DNA of 64,000 bases from Isoetes taiwanensis (GCA_021234155.1 JAJEKV010000009.1:12718546-12782545), one strand, 5' to 3'. Shown: positions 23,860 through 35,445, numbered from the stretch's first letter. Notes: generated from the sequence alone by a model not told the origin. Numbers and translations: made by a program.

Positions 23860-25430
23860 GATACCGTAGGCATTATGCATCACTTCCTGAGGAAAAAAGG
23901 GAATTAATGTGGAAAAAACGATGTGAGTATAGTGCAGTACACTATGGAAAGTAGAAAGGAACAACAATAGATGTGAATAATCATGCTGCTAAGGAAGAAC
24001 ACGGGGATTGTCTTCCATCGGCATCCGGTGGCAAGGTTTTCAGTGATAGGCCCATTGTTAATGCGCATGTGAAAGCCTATGAGGACCCACCTATGAATGC
24101 TTTGCTTAATAACCCAGTGCATTTGAATATGGAATCTGGATGAGGAAACTGGGGAGTGCTTGTTGAGATGTGAGCGTTGCCACTCTAGTCCTGATGTGGC
24201 AAAGGTAGAAAAGTTACGAGCAGCGCCATGCGTGAATAATAATGCTGCTAATCTAGACATGCCCATAAATATACCTAAGATGCCCAATAGTGATGGAGAT
24301 GTGAATAAGATTGAATATGAAGCTAGTGTTACACACATGGCAGGTAGTGGCATTTTACCAAAACAGTATTGTAATGCTGTGATGTGCCAGCATGGTTGCA
24401 CCGGAACGTGTTCCTATACATCTGGAATGAAACGGAACAAAGAGAGGAATGGAACATGTGTCCGAACACGTCAATATATGAAATTTCTCTCAGCCTTTCA
24501 AGTTGATCAATAGAAAGATTGGAAACATTAGCTGCAATAGCTTTTGAATGTTCTGATGGTAAAGATGATGAGAGAGCAGACGGAGATAGAGATGCTGAAA
24601 TAGAGAAAGTGTTATCTGCTGATTTCTTGGCTTTATTTTGGAGATACTGCTCAATATCTCAAAAATTATTATACCGTTTATATAATAATTGTCTCCATTG
24701 AGCAAATCATGAGGAATGAATTTCTAGGAATGTAGAGCAGCCATAAACTCTGATGATAGATCTAAATCCAGGGAAAAGAAAACAGGCAATAACGGAAGGA
24801 CGAAAATAATAGTTGAGGAATGAATAGATCTGCAGTTGATCTAAGACAAAATCAGCCTGAAGAATGCAAATATGTGTATCTATTGGAAAAGGTCAAAAGG
24901 GACCTTTTTTTAAAATCTTGTTCCGGAAGAGATCTGTTCCGCATACATGCGTGTTGTATTGCTTTTTCCGTTACGTTGCATTCTGATCCCTGTTCCAGTG
25001 CAACCAAGTGTGCAAGCCTACTGCAAGAGAAAAGAGACAAAAAGCATATGGTGCACTCAATGAGGATGCAAAAAATGCTTTGAGGTGCAAAAGACGAGCG
25101 AATGCTGCTGTGTATTATGATAAACGCTGGGCAGCAAGGGATGTCAGACTGCTGAACCCAGTGGTGCAAGAACAAGGGAATTTTCTTCCATCAACCTCCA
25201 GTAATAAGGTTTTTGGTGGTAGCGCCACTGCCGATGCAGATGTAGAAGCCTGCGTGCAACCATCTATGAATGCGTTGGTCCAGGGAACTAGGGGGTCTTC
25301 GTTGACGTGTGAGCCTTGCCACGCTAGTCCTGATTTGCCAGAAATAGGAAAGGTAGGAGGCAACTATGTTGCCCTGCAAAAGGACCTGGAAGAAAAGGAA
25401 AGCTGCCACCCAATGCTTGTGGTATAAAAA
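23860..25430 (+). pseudogene. Helitron N-terminal region, internally duplicated
   Basis: Two stretches about 1.16 kb apart (23860-24230 and 25020-25365) encode related sequence. Each has a basic helix-like part (PEEKRELMWKKRCEYSAVHY; AREKRQKAYGALNEDAKNAL), then LPS(A/T)S plus a GGKVFSD/NKVFGGS-like piece. Each then has a CERCHSSPDVAK or CEPCHASPDLPE motif with a Cys-x-x-Cys-His pair. Between them lies a frame with CQHGCTGTCSYTSGMKRNKE. Basic N-terminal repeats of this kind are common in plant Helitron proteins. Their role is unknown, and DNA binding is a guess. Stops and shifts interrupt both copies. Confidence 0.6.
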
Positions 25431-25433
25431 TAT

Positions 25434-27367
25434 GAGTAGTACACAAAGGACTGAGTCAAGTGTGCTACAGTATAGCAAGCGGCCAAAGAAACAACCAGTG
25501 TTGCTAGATTCCCTTTCCTTTGACGCATTTGCTTACTGGAAAAGGAAAGCTGATGATTTAGATGTTATGAAGTACAGACCTGCTTTCCAAGGTTATGATT
25601 GGACAAAGCAATGCACAGTTTGCAGCACGCAACTAATGTTAAGTGAAGATAGTGCAGTTTGTTGCAACCACGGGAAACACATATTAGACCAACTGCCACC
25701 TTTCCCTGAGCAACTTGAGATGTTATATGATAGTGCGCTAAGCAGGAAAGTGATTCGATTGTTTTCACTAGTCTTGGGGTTAGTGGAGAATTCATGAATT
25801 TTAGAGTCCCATCCTCTGTAATGATAATGGGCCATACGTATCTTCAAGTATTTGCAATTTGCAAACCAAATCATCCATTGCATTGGTACATCCATGATAA
25901 CACGGAACGCTTTGTCATTGCAGAAGAAAAATTGGTCCCATTAGCATGGGTTATGCATGTTGGCGCTATGTTAGATACGATAAATCCCTTTTGTCGTGTT
26001 TTGAAGGAAATGAGGGGTATGCACACTCAAACAGAAGTATTAACCATAAATGGCTTTGTTGAAGAGAGTGAACTTGCTGCAATAATACATGCAAACTACA
26101 GTGTGACTATAAGTCCTCGCTCAGCAGTGTTATGGATGCGTAACAACAGCAGGGAAATGTATATGAGCATTCTGAATCCATTGTATGAGGCATTACAATA
26201 TCCTCTTTTGTTTCCACATGGCTCAAATGGTTGGAGTCCAGGCAATATTATGCATCTTTCACAACTAGACTGGTATAGATGTATTCTGCTGCAAGAAAAA
26301 AGGTTCCGACAATTAGGCCCTCTAACAAACAAATACCTCAGTTGACATGTATTTTAGAATTGAAGATGGACAGCTGAATTTTCTACAAACATGGCTATCG
26401 AGGAGAGGCAAGAGAGTTGATACTGATTATGCCGAGGATGAGAATGAGGATGGCAACGCTGACAGTTCGCACTTACCTCATTCGATTATAGGCTGTAGAT
26501 GATGGTGTAGCACGCAAATGGTGGATGCCAGCAGTTGCACGTGCAAAGTAGTTCCTTCATCACCATGATGACAAATCTGCAAGGGCTGAAACTGTCTCTA
26601 GGTTATGTGGTAATCAAACTGCAGCTGAGATTCCCATGATTGTTGTGAGATCCTTCTATGCACGATTAGCTCATTTGAAGTCATTATTGCAGAGCCACGC
26701 TTTTGTGGTGTACTTATTCATGTAATTGAATTCAAAAGCATTAGCCTGCCACATGTGCGTGAAGGTAAGGAACTAAAAGCGGCTAGTTGATTCAGTTATT
26801 TCTGCTGAATTTCCAGAGTGCCCTGACTTGCTCATCAAAGTTGAGAAATATATGTTGCATCGGCATTCACCCAGGTGCCAAAAAGACGGCGTTTGCTGCT
26901 GGCGATATCCTAAGGATATAATCACAAAAACATATCCAGATGAGAGAGGACATATCCAGTATAAACAATCAAGCGAAGGTGATGTTAGCATAGTCCCATA
27001 CAGCCCATTCTTATTGTCAGAGTTAGATTGCCATATTACCTTTGATATCTCTGCAACTGTCTATATTTTTATGTACCTCAATACATATATGTATAAGGGT
27101 TTTGATAAAGTACAATATCGCATGGATGTGGGTGGCAACAAACGTAATGACTTCGATGACTATATTAATGCTTGGTATTTATCTGCAACGGAGGCAGCTT
27201 CGCGAATCATGTGCTATGATGTTACACGAAAAGAACCATCTGTGCAATGGCTTCCAGTTCACCTTCCTGGTAAACGAGCCCGTGCTTACACAGACAAGAC
27301 AACTGCATCAACACTACAACGATATTTCAACACTAGAACGATATTTCCTAAGGCACCTAGGTGTTGA
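25434..27367 (+). pseudogene. Helitron Helitron_like_N and Rep (HUH) region
   Basis: DSLSFDAFAYWKRKADDLDV and a zinc-finger-like stretch with CTVCSTQ and CCNHGK precede the helitron-like N domain in 25794-26345 (AVLWMRNNSREMY, YPLLFPHGSNGW). Next comes MYFRIEDGQLNFLQTWL, then a Rep region. Near 26740 the sequence reads SLPHVREG where the family has an HUH-type LPH-x-H, so the second His appears to be Arg here. The later frame 26828-27367 has SPRCQKDGVCCWRYPK, DERGHIQY, VPYSPFLL and YLNTYMYKGFD. It then has DDYINAWYLSATEAASRI, which retains both tyrosines of the two-Tyr nicking motif. The protein nicks and joins DNA during rolling-circle transposition. This copy is frame-broken. Confidence 0.8.
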
Positions 27368-27689
27368 GTTTTCAAGTCTCACGAATGAAAGGTACAGGTT
27401 TATTGCATGCAAGGCTGGAGCTTCATGTTCCAGTACTGAGCATCTCGAGTTGGAATCACCTGGTGTGGCTAGAAAGGTAGTTTTGTAGTTCACCTTGATA
27501 CAACATGGTATATGTGGAACAAACTTGGGCCTTCCAGGAGTAAACATTCATCCTGACTATGCACTAGAGGAGTTGCTGAAATTCCCACATTTAGCTGATT
27601 ATGCAAATAAGGCTGAGTTGATGCGAAGCCAGATGAACCATGATCAATTAAACATATACACTTACATACATAGTCAGCTCCTCTCAACC

Positions 27690-28465
27690 ATGCATTCTTG
27701 TGTTTGTTGATGGAAAGGCTGGTGATGGTAAAACCTTTTTGTTACATGCACTATGTTTATCAGTACGCAGTAGTTATAAAATCATATTGCCATGTGCAAC
27801 TACCTGCCTTGCTGCAGTGCTATATCCAGGAGGAAAAACTGCACATTTATTGTTCGAAATCCCAGTGGTAGAAAGTAATGCTGGCATTCACTCATTACTG
27901 AACCAAACATCGGATAAGGCAAAGTTGATTCGAGAAGCTCAAATTATGGGGTGGGACGAATTCCCTATGGCTGACAGAGCTGTTATAAATGCAGTGAATA
28001 TGCTGCTACAGGACATTTGTGGTATTCTATTCACTACCCTTTGGAGGTAAGTGCTTTGTTGCTCCTGGTGATTTTTGGCAAATCGTTCCTATTGTTAACG
28101 GCAGTGAGCGGCAAGCAACAATTGATGCATCAATCAAGTCATCAAGTACATGGGAGTGCTGTGTTGAGATTACATGAGGCAGTAAGAAATGCAGGAGATC
28201 TAGAACTCATTGAGCTTGTGAATCGCATTGGTGATATGAAAAAAGAGCTTTCCTCGCTGCACTTAAATGTTTCTGTCCAAGACTTCAATAACAGTGTGCT
28301 GCATGACGACGTTGGAACACAAGCTACATATTTCAGTTATGACAGTGTATCAGAAAATGAAGAAAAGTAATTGCAGATAAGCTTGGTGGAGATGAAATCT
28401 GTTACGAATCGTCCTTGGAAAATTTCATAGGTGACAGTTATTCAAATTCGAATTTTCAACATCTA
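27690..28465 (+). pseudogene. Helitron PIF1-type helicase fragment
   Basis: FVDGKAGDGKTFLLHALC (27700-27750) is a Walker A motif. IMGWDEFPMADR (27945-27985) is the Walker B/DE box. GGKCFVAPGDFWQIVPIV (about 28040-28095, in another frame) is the motif III-type GDFxQxxP block. Downstream, LGGDEICYESS near 28380-28410 is consistent with the helicase C-terminal half. The later motifs (IV-VI) are missing because copia sequence begins at about 28465. The helicase would unwind donor DNA during Helitron transposition. It is truncated and frameshifted. Confidence 0.8.
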
Positions 28466-28992
28466 AGATTCTTGACTTGGTGCATTCTGATATTTGTGGT
28501 CGAATGTTGTATCCACATGAAGGTGGCGGATATTTTTTATTATTCATTGATGATTTTTCTTGATATACACATCTATATGTTCTCAAGAATAAGTTTGAGG
28601 TGTTATCTAAATCCAAGATGTTTAAGAGGATGGTTGAAACACAAATAGGTAGGCAGTTGAAGAGATTGAGGAGTGACTATGGTGGAGAATATAAGTTGCA
28701 TGTTTCGCACAATTTTGTGCCAAAGAAGTTGTTTATCATGAGTTCACTATTCCTCATATACCTCAACAAAATGGAGTGTCTGAGCGAAAGAATCGTACTA
28801 TTCTGAATGCTTCTCGTTGTATGCTAATCCACGGGTCTTGAAAGTCCTTTTTGGGCAGAATTTGTAGCATTGATAGCATGATGTCTATCTTCAAAATAGA
28901 TTGCTTTCCTTTGCTTTAGGTGATATGACTCCTTACCAGTTATGGACCCACTTGCGTATCTTTGGATGTTTGGATTAGGTACATACATCTAC

Positions 28993-29043
28993 TTGATATC
29001 TAGAAGGTGTATTTCCTTTTGATATCTAGAAGGTGTATTTCCT
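28993..29043 (+). repeat. 25-bp tandem duplication within copia pol
   Basis: The 25-bp unit beginning ttgatatctagaaggtgtat is present at 28993-29017 and again at 29019-29043. It lies in the copia fragment and contributes to its frame disruption. Confidence 0.85.
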
Positions 29044-29301
29044 TGGCTATTGCTTTTGGATATTGATGCACGAATAATTGTCTTAGGAAGAGATGCTATA
29101 TTTTTGGAGAAAAGAATGGCTAGTGAAACCTATAATCCTATAGCTCCAACTTTCATATTACGCAATTTTAACATCGAAGATGATGATGCTCCTATTGTCC
29201 TAGATCCTCAAATCCATTACGCTTCAAGAACTTCCTGAACCTTCCATATCTACTCATAACCCTTCATTAGTCCTTCATGAACTTTTTTACACTCGGGCAT
29301 C

Positions 29302-29387
29302 GTTGAATCCTGATGATGGAGTTGCTACCATGGATGTGGTGCCAGTTGAATCCTGATGATGGAGTTGCTACCATGGATGTGGTGCCA
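29302..29387 (+). repeat. 43-bp perfect tandem duplication within copia pol
   Basis: The unit beginning gttgaatcctgatgatggag occupies 29302-29344 and is repeated without change at 29345-29387. Forty-three is not a multiple of three, so the duplication shifts the frame. The identity of the copies suggests a recent event. Confidence 0.9.
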
Positions 29388-29720
29388 ATTGCACGTGAAA
29401 TTATTCGTTCATCGCACCTCATTGGCAACCTACTAAAAGGATCTTGGATTATCATCTAGGATGTCATTCTCTTGATGATTTTTATTCTTGTTTCATTACT
29501 AAGGTGATCCTACCACTTATGATGAGGCAGAAAGTGCAAATTGGAAGATTGTGATGGATGTCGAATATGATTCCTTAATTAACAAAGGAACTTGGGAGTT
29601 GATCGAATTGCCACCTGGAAGGAAGATATATAAAGTGGATGCTTAAAATAAAATATCAAGTTGATGGTACTTTTGATAGATTCAATGCAAAAAGCTATTC
29701 TCAAGTTGCATGAAAATATT

Positions 29721-31035
29721 CATTTATCTATTCTTTTTATTCAAGATTTATTGAGCCATTGATCTTGGGATATCTATATTGATCAACATTTTATTTAAAT
29801 AAAAACCACTTCCTATGGTGTCGTCACACATGGTTGAAGCAAAAGAAAAAAGCAAACTAAAAGAAAATGGTCAGGCCTCCACTGCAGCAAGAAATGAAAC
29901 GAAAGCAGGAGAAAACAAACAGGACTGCCCCAAAATACGTTGAAACAATCTTCTTCTAGTCCTGGGTAGGAGTCGGGATGAAGGTGGGGAACCAGATTTG
30001 GAATGGAAAAGACGATGGAGCTCGGGAGAATGGTGACTCAAAGAATCTGCCATGGCTATTATGGTCCTTTCTAACTTGAGATGATCCTCTTTCAGCGTTA
30101 GCTTAATGATGTTATGCAATCCTTCTCTCTTATTCAGAGCAACCTTGGAGATGCTTGGACATGCCGCTAAAAACTCCACAGGTAGAACCGCATCGGGGAT
30201 CTTATGGAAAAGAAAGCAGTTCTTTCACGTTGCATTCAGAATTCGCCAGGGGTCGGTTGGAAAGACTGCAATCAGGAAAGGCTTTGCATGGCTTCTGCTT
30301 CTGCCAAAAAATTCTGAGAATTTGGGATAGAGCAACTGCTTATCTTCTCTGGACATTTCTGTCTATTAATTTACCTCAAATTATAGAATGGTTTCTTGCC
30401 AGCCGGATCCTATGCACCTGCGAAAAAGGGTCTAATCTTATCCGGATAAACTTAAAAAAATTCCTTTCAACCATTACAAATATAGGAATAACTTCCATGA
30501 AGTGGCTTTTTTGTATCACCAAAATATTAAGAACCAACTTCCCATCAAATTATACCACTTTCCCCATCTTAGAAGTCCAACCGCTGCCCGAGGAATGCCC
30601 TTTCCCCTCCCAAAGCGAAATTAGACAAGATGTGGAAGGATATGATTTATTATAGTCTTTATCAACTTTCTTAATGGTTGTCCCGAAGAAATTTACCATG
30701 GAACACTTCTTGGATTTTTTTTTATCTTGTTAAACATTTATGTTCTTAGTGCAGCAGATTGAATCTTAATATCAAAGAAGCGTTAGCGAGCAGTTTGTCA
30801 TTATTGTTTTGTATGTTGACTACCATTTTAAGCTATTATAATGTTGGTCGACTTAAATTCAAGGCTTCAAATTCAACAAATTCCTAGATAACATCATTAA
30901 AAACTCTACTAACTGGAACTTATATCATTCACCACAACCAGATTCGAGTTGCTTTTGCAATCAGGATCTTGTATTTGCAAGTCCGGAATTTGATCTGCTG
31001 CTCTATCTTCTGCACACATCCCCCTTAATTTTCAG
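29721..31035. other. Unassigned; two open frames on opposite strands
   Basis: A 102-codon minus-strand frame (29871-30179) has a helical, Lys/Glu-rich middle (IIKLTLKEDHLKLERTIIA). A 166-codon plus-strand frame (30155-30655) overlaps its 5' end. I recognise neither. 30381-30500 is related to 31036-31130, sharing attatagaatggtttct, aagggtc and atataggaataact. Part of this stretch is therefore repeat-derived. Confidence 0.35.
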
Positions 31036-31355
31036 ATTATAGAATGGTTTCTCTCTTCCTCAAGAAAGGGTCCGATTTGGATAAACTCTCTAGATCAACA
31101 CATCTGCGGAATATAGGAATAACTTTCCGGTCTTCGTCTCAGACCCTTTCGATCATGTCGTCTTTAGCGGAAATAATTTATTTCCTTCCTATCTCAAGAC
31201 TGATTGAACTCGATCATCTGCCTTGTAGGAATAATTTCTCCCCTTTCTGTCTCAAGGCTGATTGAACTCAATCATCTGTCTTGCGGGAAGGTCTACCTTT
31301 TCCTAAAGCTAGTCACCTGACTATTTGATTTGAAAGAATTTTCTATCGTAATAAT
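31036..31355 (+). repeat. Copia-like LTR 3' portion with 50-bp subrepeats
   Basis: This segment ends immediately before a copia primer-binding site. It contains two near-tandem subrepeats built on ctcaag(a/g)ctgattgaact plus c(g/a)atcatctg(c/t)cttg, near 31190 and 31250. Subrepeats next to the R/U5 part are common in copia LTRs. The LTR start is not identified, and there is no convincing terminal CA before the primer-binding site. The LTR assignment therefore rests on position. Confidence 0.5.
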
Positions 31356-31367
31356 TGGTATCAGAGC
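31356..31367 (+). promoter_or_regulatory. Copia primer-binding site (tRNA-iMet)
   Basis: TGGTATCAGAGC is complementary to the 3' end of plant initiator Met tRNA. It is the standard minus-strand priming site just inside the 5' LTR of plant Ty1/copia elements. The context attgGTATCAGAGCtaagg is typical. It is on the plus strand, downstream of and separate from the copia pol fragment. Confidence 0.75.
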
Positions 31368-31426
31368 TAAGGTTTAATTCCTCGTGGCAACATTGGTGTG
31401 TTTCACATGCTTCTTGAGGGAATCTC

Positions 31427-31440
31427 GAGGAGGGGGAGGA
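31427..31440 (+). promoter_or_regulatory. Candidate polypurine tract
   Basis: gaggagggggagga is a 14-base purine run followed by attgatatgg, which could be the start of a 3' LTR. Only 60 bp separate it from the primer-binding site, so the whole internal region would be missing. The second LTR is not confirmed by identity with the first. Confidence 0.35.
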
Positions 31441-34400
31441 ATTGATATGGTTTATAGGGTATGGGATAAAGCCTTAAAGGTTGGGGCTCATTGGATAATG
31501 ATTTTCTTGAAGGATCCGCCTTTTTGATGTGTTGGTTATCACTAGAGGTGCTAGTGCGTAACAAAATCCTCAATAATTATCGTCATACTATTCTTCTGCC
31601 TCACACTTTAGTGCTGAAAGGTATTGTTTGCCAGTTAATGAAGGCATTAGATCGTGAGAAAGTGAGAAAGGACTTGTGAAAATGCTCGAGTGGTCATTAA
31701 GGATGTGTATAAAAACTTCGTATCTATTCAGCTACGTGGAGACACAAACATGGGAGAAAGCAATATGTACCAATCTCACACATGAACTTTTATCACCAAA
31801 GAGATAATTGCCCATTTACCATACACCGACGCCAATTGCCGATGCGACTAGCATATTCAACAACCTTTCATAGGTGACGTAGTCCAAGTGGTGTTGTGAC
31901 GACAAGAAATGTTGTTTACGAAGAACTCCTCAACTAGGCAATCATGTAGTGCAATTACATTTCGTCTGCACGTCATTAAAAATCAAATCTCTTTTTTCCC
32001 ATATGCAGTCAAGTATAAGTTTGAGACATTGAAATGTTTTGTATTAGGACGTGGTAGCTATGTTATCAACCTGAGAAGTTATTGATCGCATTCATACAAA
32101 CAGTCAGGTAATTTTTCCATATGCCGCCGTAAACAAGCTTCGATATTGTTTATGAGCTATACAACTTTTTTCCCAAATGAAGCACTATAATCTACGAACA
32201 AGCAAAATTAGCAGGTGCAGGAACCTAGCCAGCACCAATATCAATGAATAAGGGAATACTCTTCATATGGAGATTACAGTACTAAAGGGACTTCATCAGG
32301 CAATTTATGTATTTGAGCAGCAGCACAGTGCAGTGTCTATTTGTTCACATTCAGTTCTTGGACTTGGTTTCCATATTTCTGCATTCTATATATTGATCCA
32401 TTATCTAGCTGACGAATAAGGCATGTTAGCTATGTTTTTTCCACTTCTAGGTTCATTTCAATATGCCCATGTTGAACCAGACTCTATTGAAATTATGTTA
32501 ATTTGTGAGGTAAGGTGAGTGGCAATGCTGACCAAATCCATAATTTTCTGCCTGGTTTGATGCCAGAGACCTAATCCTTGGTGTTGGAAATGTTGAAATC
32601 ATTTTATTTTTGAACTGCTTTAGATTGGGAGCTGCAGAGCACTGACAGTGAGGTATTACAACATGGATACAATAAATGAAGCACATGTATGTATGTACTA
32701 CTCAACCTATTTTCACTTGGAAGGCATTTTTATAGAAAAAATTGTGAACCATTTGTTTGCTCTTCTGGTTGATGTTTGATGCTTCTATTAGGAAATAAAA
32801 CATCCAATACTTAAGCATTCGCTTCCATAGTCCCCTCTCCTTCATGCTGTTTGGTCTAACACGAATGCCCCCGCTTCTCCTTTACATGCATTGTTACATT
32901 GGATATGTATATGAATAAGGACTAATTTCTAGCTGCAGAAATGTGGCAACCCCTTCTTCCTTTCCATACATTTAGATTAACAACCACATAAACTTGGAAC
33001 ATGATTGTATGAATTTACATCCTAGCTAAAGCATTTCAGGCAATCTAAACCAGCTCAAGAAACATATTTTGGCTTTACATTGTTTACTATTGTGCTTTCT
33101 CAAGTAAAACTAGCAGTATTGGCTGCTAACAAAAATCCTAATCCGTGAAAGACACAAGTCATCATTAACTTAAAATATAGATAGGCCATGGTGCATGTGT
33201 TTGTGATTAGGGAGTAGCTTCTAGCACAAGCCCATGATAATTGTTCACTGTTGTACTTTCCCAACTCACGCCCGGCCATACCCCTTGACCATTCAAGGGG
33301 TTGTATCCAGCTTCTTATTCCTCTACTTACCAAGCTCAACTCATTGCACATCAGGTAAATGACAATACCAATGCATGTACGGATTGCAGTCTATCTTGAT
33401 ACATATGTTAGATAAGACAAAATACACTCCATCCATATGTATAACAGTATGAAATCATTGCTGGTACTAACTGCAATACAACACCACCACTTATATCCAC
33501 TTATGTGTAATGGAAATTGCTGCGGATCTTTGGAGATCTAGAATACCAAGCAGCCATTGCAGCCTATCCAACTCGCTCCTAAGGTTACATACCACCTTTG
33601 GTCTCTGCTTTTGCCCCTTGTTATTTGTCAAAAATGGTGCCTTCCTTGATTGCTCACAATCCGAAACATAAACTTCATCTCATCTCATGTAGAAAACTTC
33701 GCCACAGGATTACCATAATTATACACATACCTTCCTTGCTCATCGCACCAACCCTGCCTTTTGTGTTGATTACAGTAACAAACAATGGAGCCTTGTCAAT
33801 TGCGCAGCAAACTTATTTTCACACATGAGAAACTCAAACATGCAATCATTACCATCTCTTGCAATTGGACGCCTATTCATATTTGCACCGCACCCCATGG
33901 CCCTCGTAATTCTTACTGCTTGCCTATGTTTGATTCCCTCCTTTCCATCCCTTTTGTTGATCTTCATATCACTTTCTTTATCACTGCTATAGTTATCCTC
34001 AATGCACTGTTGCAAGAATAGAAACCCCATAGACAGGTGGTGACCATCAACCTGACCATCATATGGGCCCGCCTGCCTAACAATTTACTAAAATTAGGAG
34101 GACTTCCTGCGTATATAACATCATCCACTTACACAAATAGAAACCCACCATCCTCACTAAATGAAAAAGCCATCTAATTTAGGCAAGTGCACATGTTCAT
34201 CCACATGGCTAATAATCTATTCAACCATCATATATAACCATAAATGCATCATACAAACCAGATGTGACCATACATTACTTCGTTCACCAGTATGGTGATC
34301 TAGCATTTCCTGACCCAATTGCAGTTTTCCACCATACATTACTCCGTTCACAGGTATGCTGATCTAGCATTCCCTGACGCAATTGTTTTCCAGTTAGGTA

Positions 34401-34951
34401 CAGGAGGAACAGTAAGCATTACTACTAAAACTGGTAGTAATGAACTTTTTTATATTGTTTGTATAGGATTCCGTTCACCTCTACCAAGCCAGCCATTCAA
34501 TGGAGCTTTATAATTGTTGATTGCTTAAACATCTTGAAGGGCATGCGGGGATGTCTCCACTGCTTGCTTAGTCCTCATTTAATACAAACAAGACACGCAA
34601 TGGCTATGACGCTTAACGCTTCATACAATTAATACATGCATCTGCGCATGCAACATTACATCTGATATGGTGGTGCTCGGGGGAGCGGCTGTAGAGCATG
34701 AGAAAGAGAAAGAAAGACCAAACATTTAAAGTCTTGATTAAAAACTAAGTGTGTAAGTGGTTTCCTAAGGTTAACATAAAGGTCAAAGGAAAAAGGTCTA
34801 AGGTTTAAAATAAATAAAGCCTTTATCTATCTATAAAGTGATAAGGGATATTTTAAGAAAAGGTGGACTACGGCCTTTTATAAAATTATATAAGAAGGCA
34901 GCAGCGAGACATTGAGAGGAAGGCGGCAACAGCGGACAACGGACAGGACAA
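31441..34951. other. Intergenic, AT-rich
   Basis: No gene is supported on either strand. Short frames are present without recognisable domains. 34270-34380 contains a short direct duplication (tacattact(t/c)cgttcac, c(c/a)ag-g-tatg-tgatctagcatt). Fragments of unidentified repeats are likely. Confidence 0.4.
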
Positions 34952-35445
34952 TAAGGGAGGGTGCCCGGTATTGGAACATGGGGCCCTAACATGGCGCACC
35001 TTTATGGCACACTTTAACGGCCAGGATCTTCCCATTTGAGCTTTCTTTTTGGACTTTTGATTTGGATGGCCAGGATCTTTTGGTTTTGCTATTTTCATAT
35101 TTAATAAAAAAACTTTTTTCAGGGGAGGCATTTTGCAAACAGACCAACACCATTGCAAAGAGCTCAGTCAAACCTTTATTTTGACTATTCATATGTCTCA
35201 TTCTGAGCGTGCTGGGACTAAAAACAAACACCAGGACACCTAACTGTGCCATGTTGGGCAAAAAGGGGGTCAGTTTAGGGCCTCATAACTTTTGCTACTT
35301 TTGCTACAGGGCATCGGAGTGAGCAATTTTAGGGTCATTGGCTAGGAGATTGAAATGAGCCATAGCTTGTCCTCATCTGAGCAGCAGAGGGCTTTCATCG
35401 GACCATTTTACTCTTAAGTGTGCCATCACCGGGCACCCTCCCTTA
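34952..35445. mobile_element. 494-bp MITE-like element, 18-bp inverted termini
   Basis: taagggagggtgcccggt at 34952-34969 is repeated in exact reverse complement at 35428-35445. If the first and last TA are counted as the target duplication, the element is flanked by TA as in Tc1/mariner (Stowaway-like) MITEs, with termini agggagggtgcccggt. The interior holds further cross-similar pieces (atggcacactt) but no transposase. The superfamily is inferred only from the TA flanks. Confidence 0.65.

Larger units (their letters stand above)
23850..28465 (+). mobile_element. Helitron (rolling-circle transposon), degraded
   Basis: Plus-strand remnants occur in the order expected for a plant Helitron: an N-terminal repeat and zinc-ribbon-like region (23860-25430), Helitron_like_N (25790-26340), a Rep/HUH region (26340-27370), and a PIF1-type helicase (27690-28430). 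Several frameshifts and stops separate the parts, so this copy is non-autonomous. The 5' TC and 3' hairpin-CTRR ends were not located. The right end is cut by, or abuts, a copia fragment at about 28465. Confidence 0.85.
28465..29720 (+). pseudogene. Ty1/copia pol fragment (integrase to start of RT)
   Basis: Shifted plus-strand frames encode LDLVHSDICGRM and GGGYFLLFIDDFS (first integrase Asp region), RLRSDYGGEYK (second Asp region), and IPQQNGVSERKNRT (the catalytic Glu in the QNG-ERKNRT block). Later blocks are GDMTPYQLW, LRIFGCL, then NWKIVMDVEYDSLINKGTW and ELIELPPGRK, the beginning of copia reverse transcriptase. The sequence stops in the first RT blocks near 29720. No RT YVDD box or RNase H is present. 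There is no gag or protease on the left, where the Helitron begins, so the fragment is truncated at both ends. Confidence 0.85.

Noticed and set aside
29871-30179. 102-codon minus-strand frame with a helical charged core
   Set aside because: No family could be named and no splice or start context supports it; kept only as a remark.
30155-30655. 166-codon plus-strand open frame
   Set aside because: No domain is recognised, and its 3' half matches another repeat segment at 31036-31130, so it is not reported as a gene.
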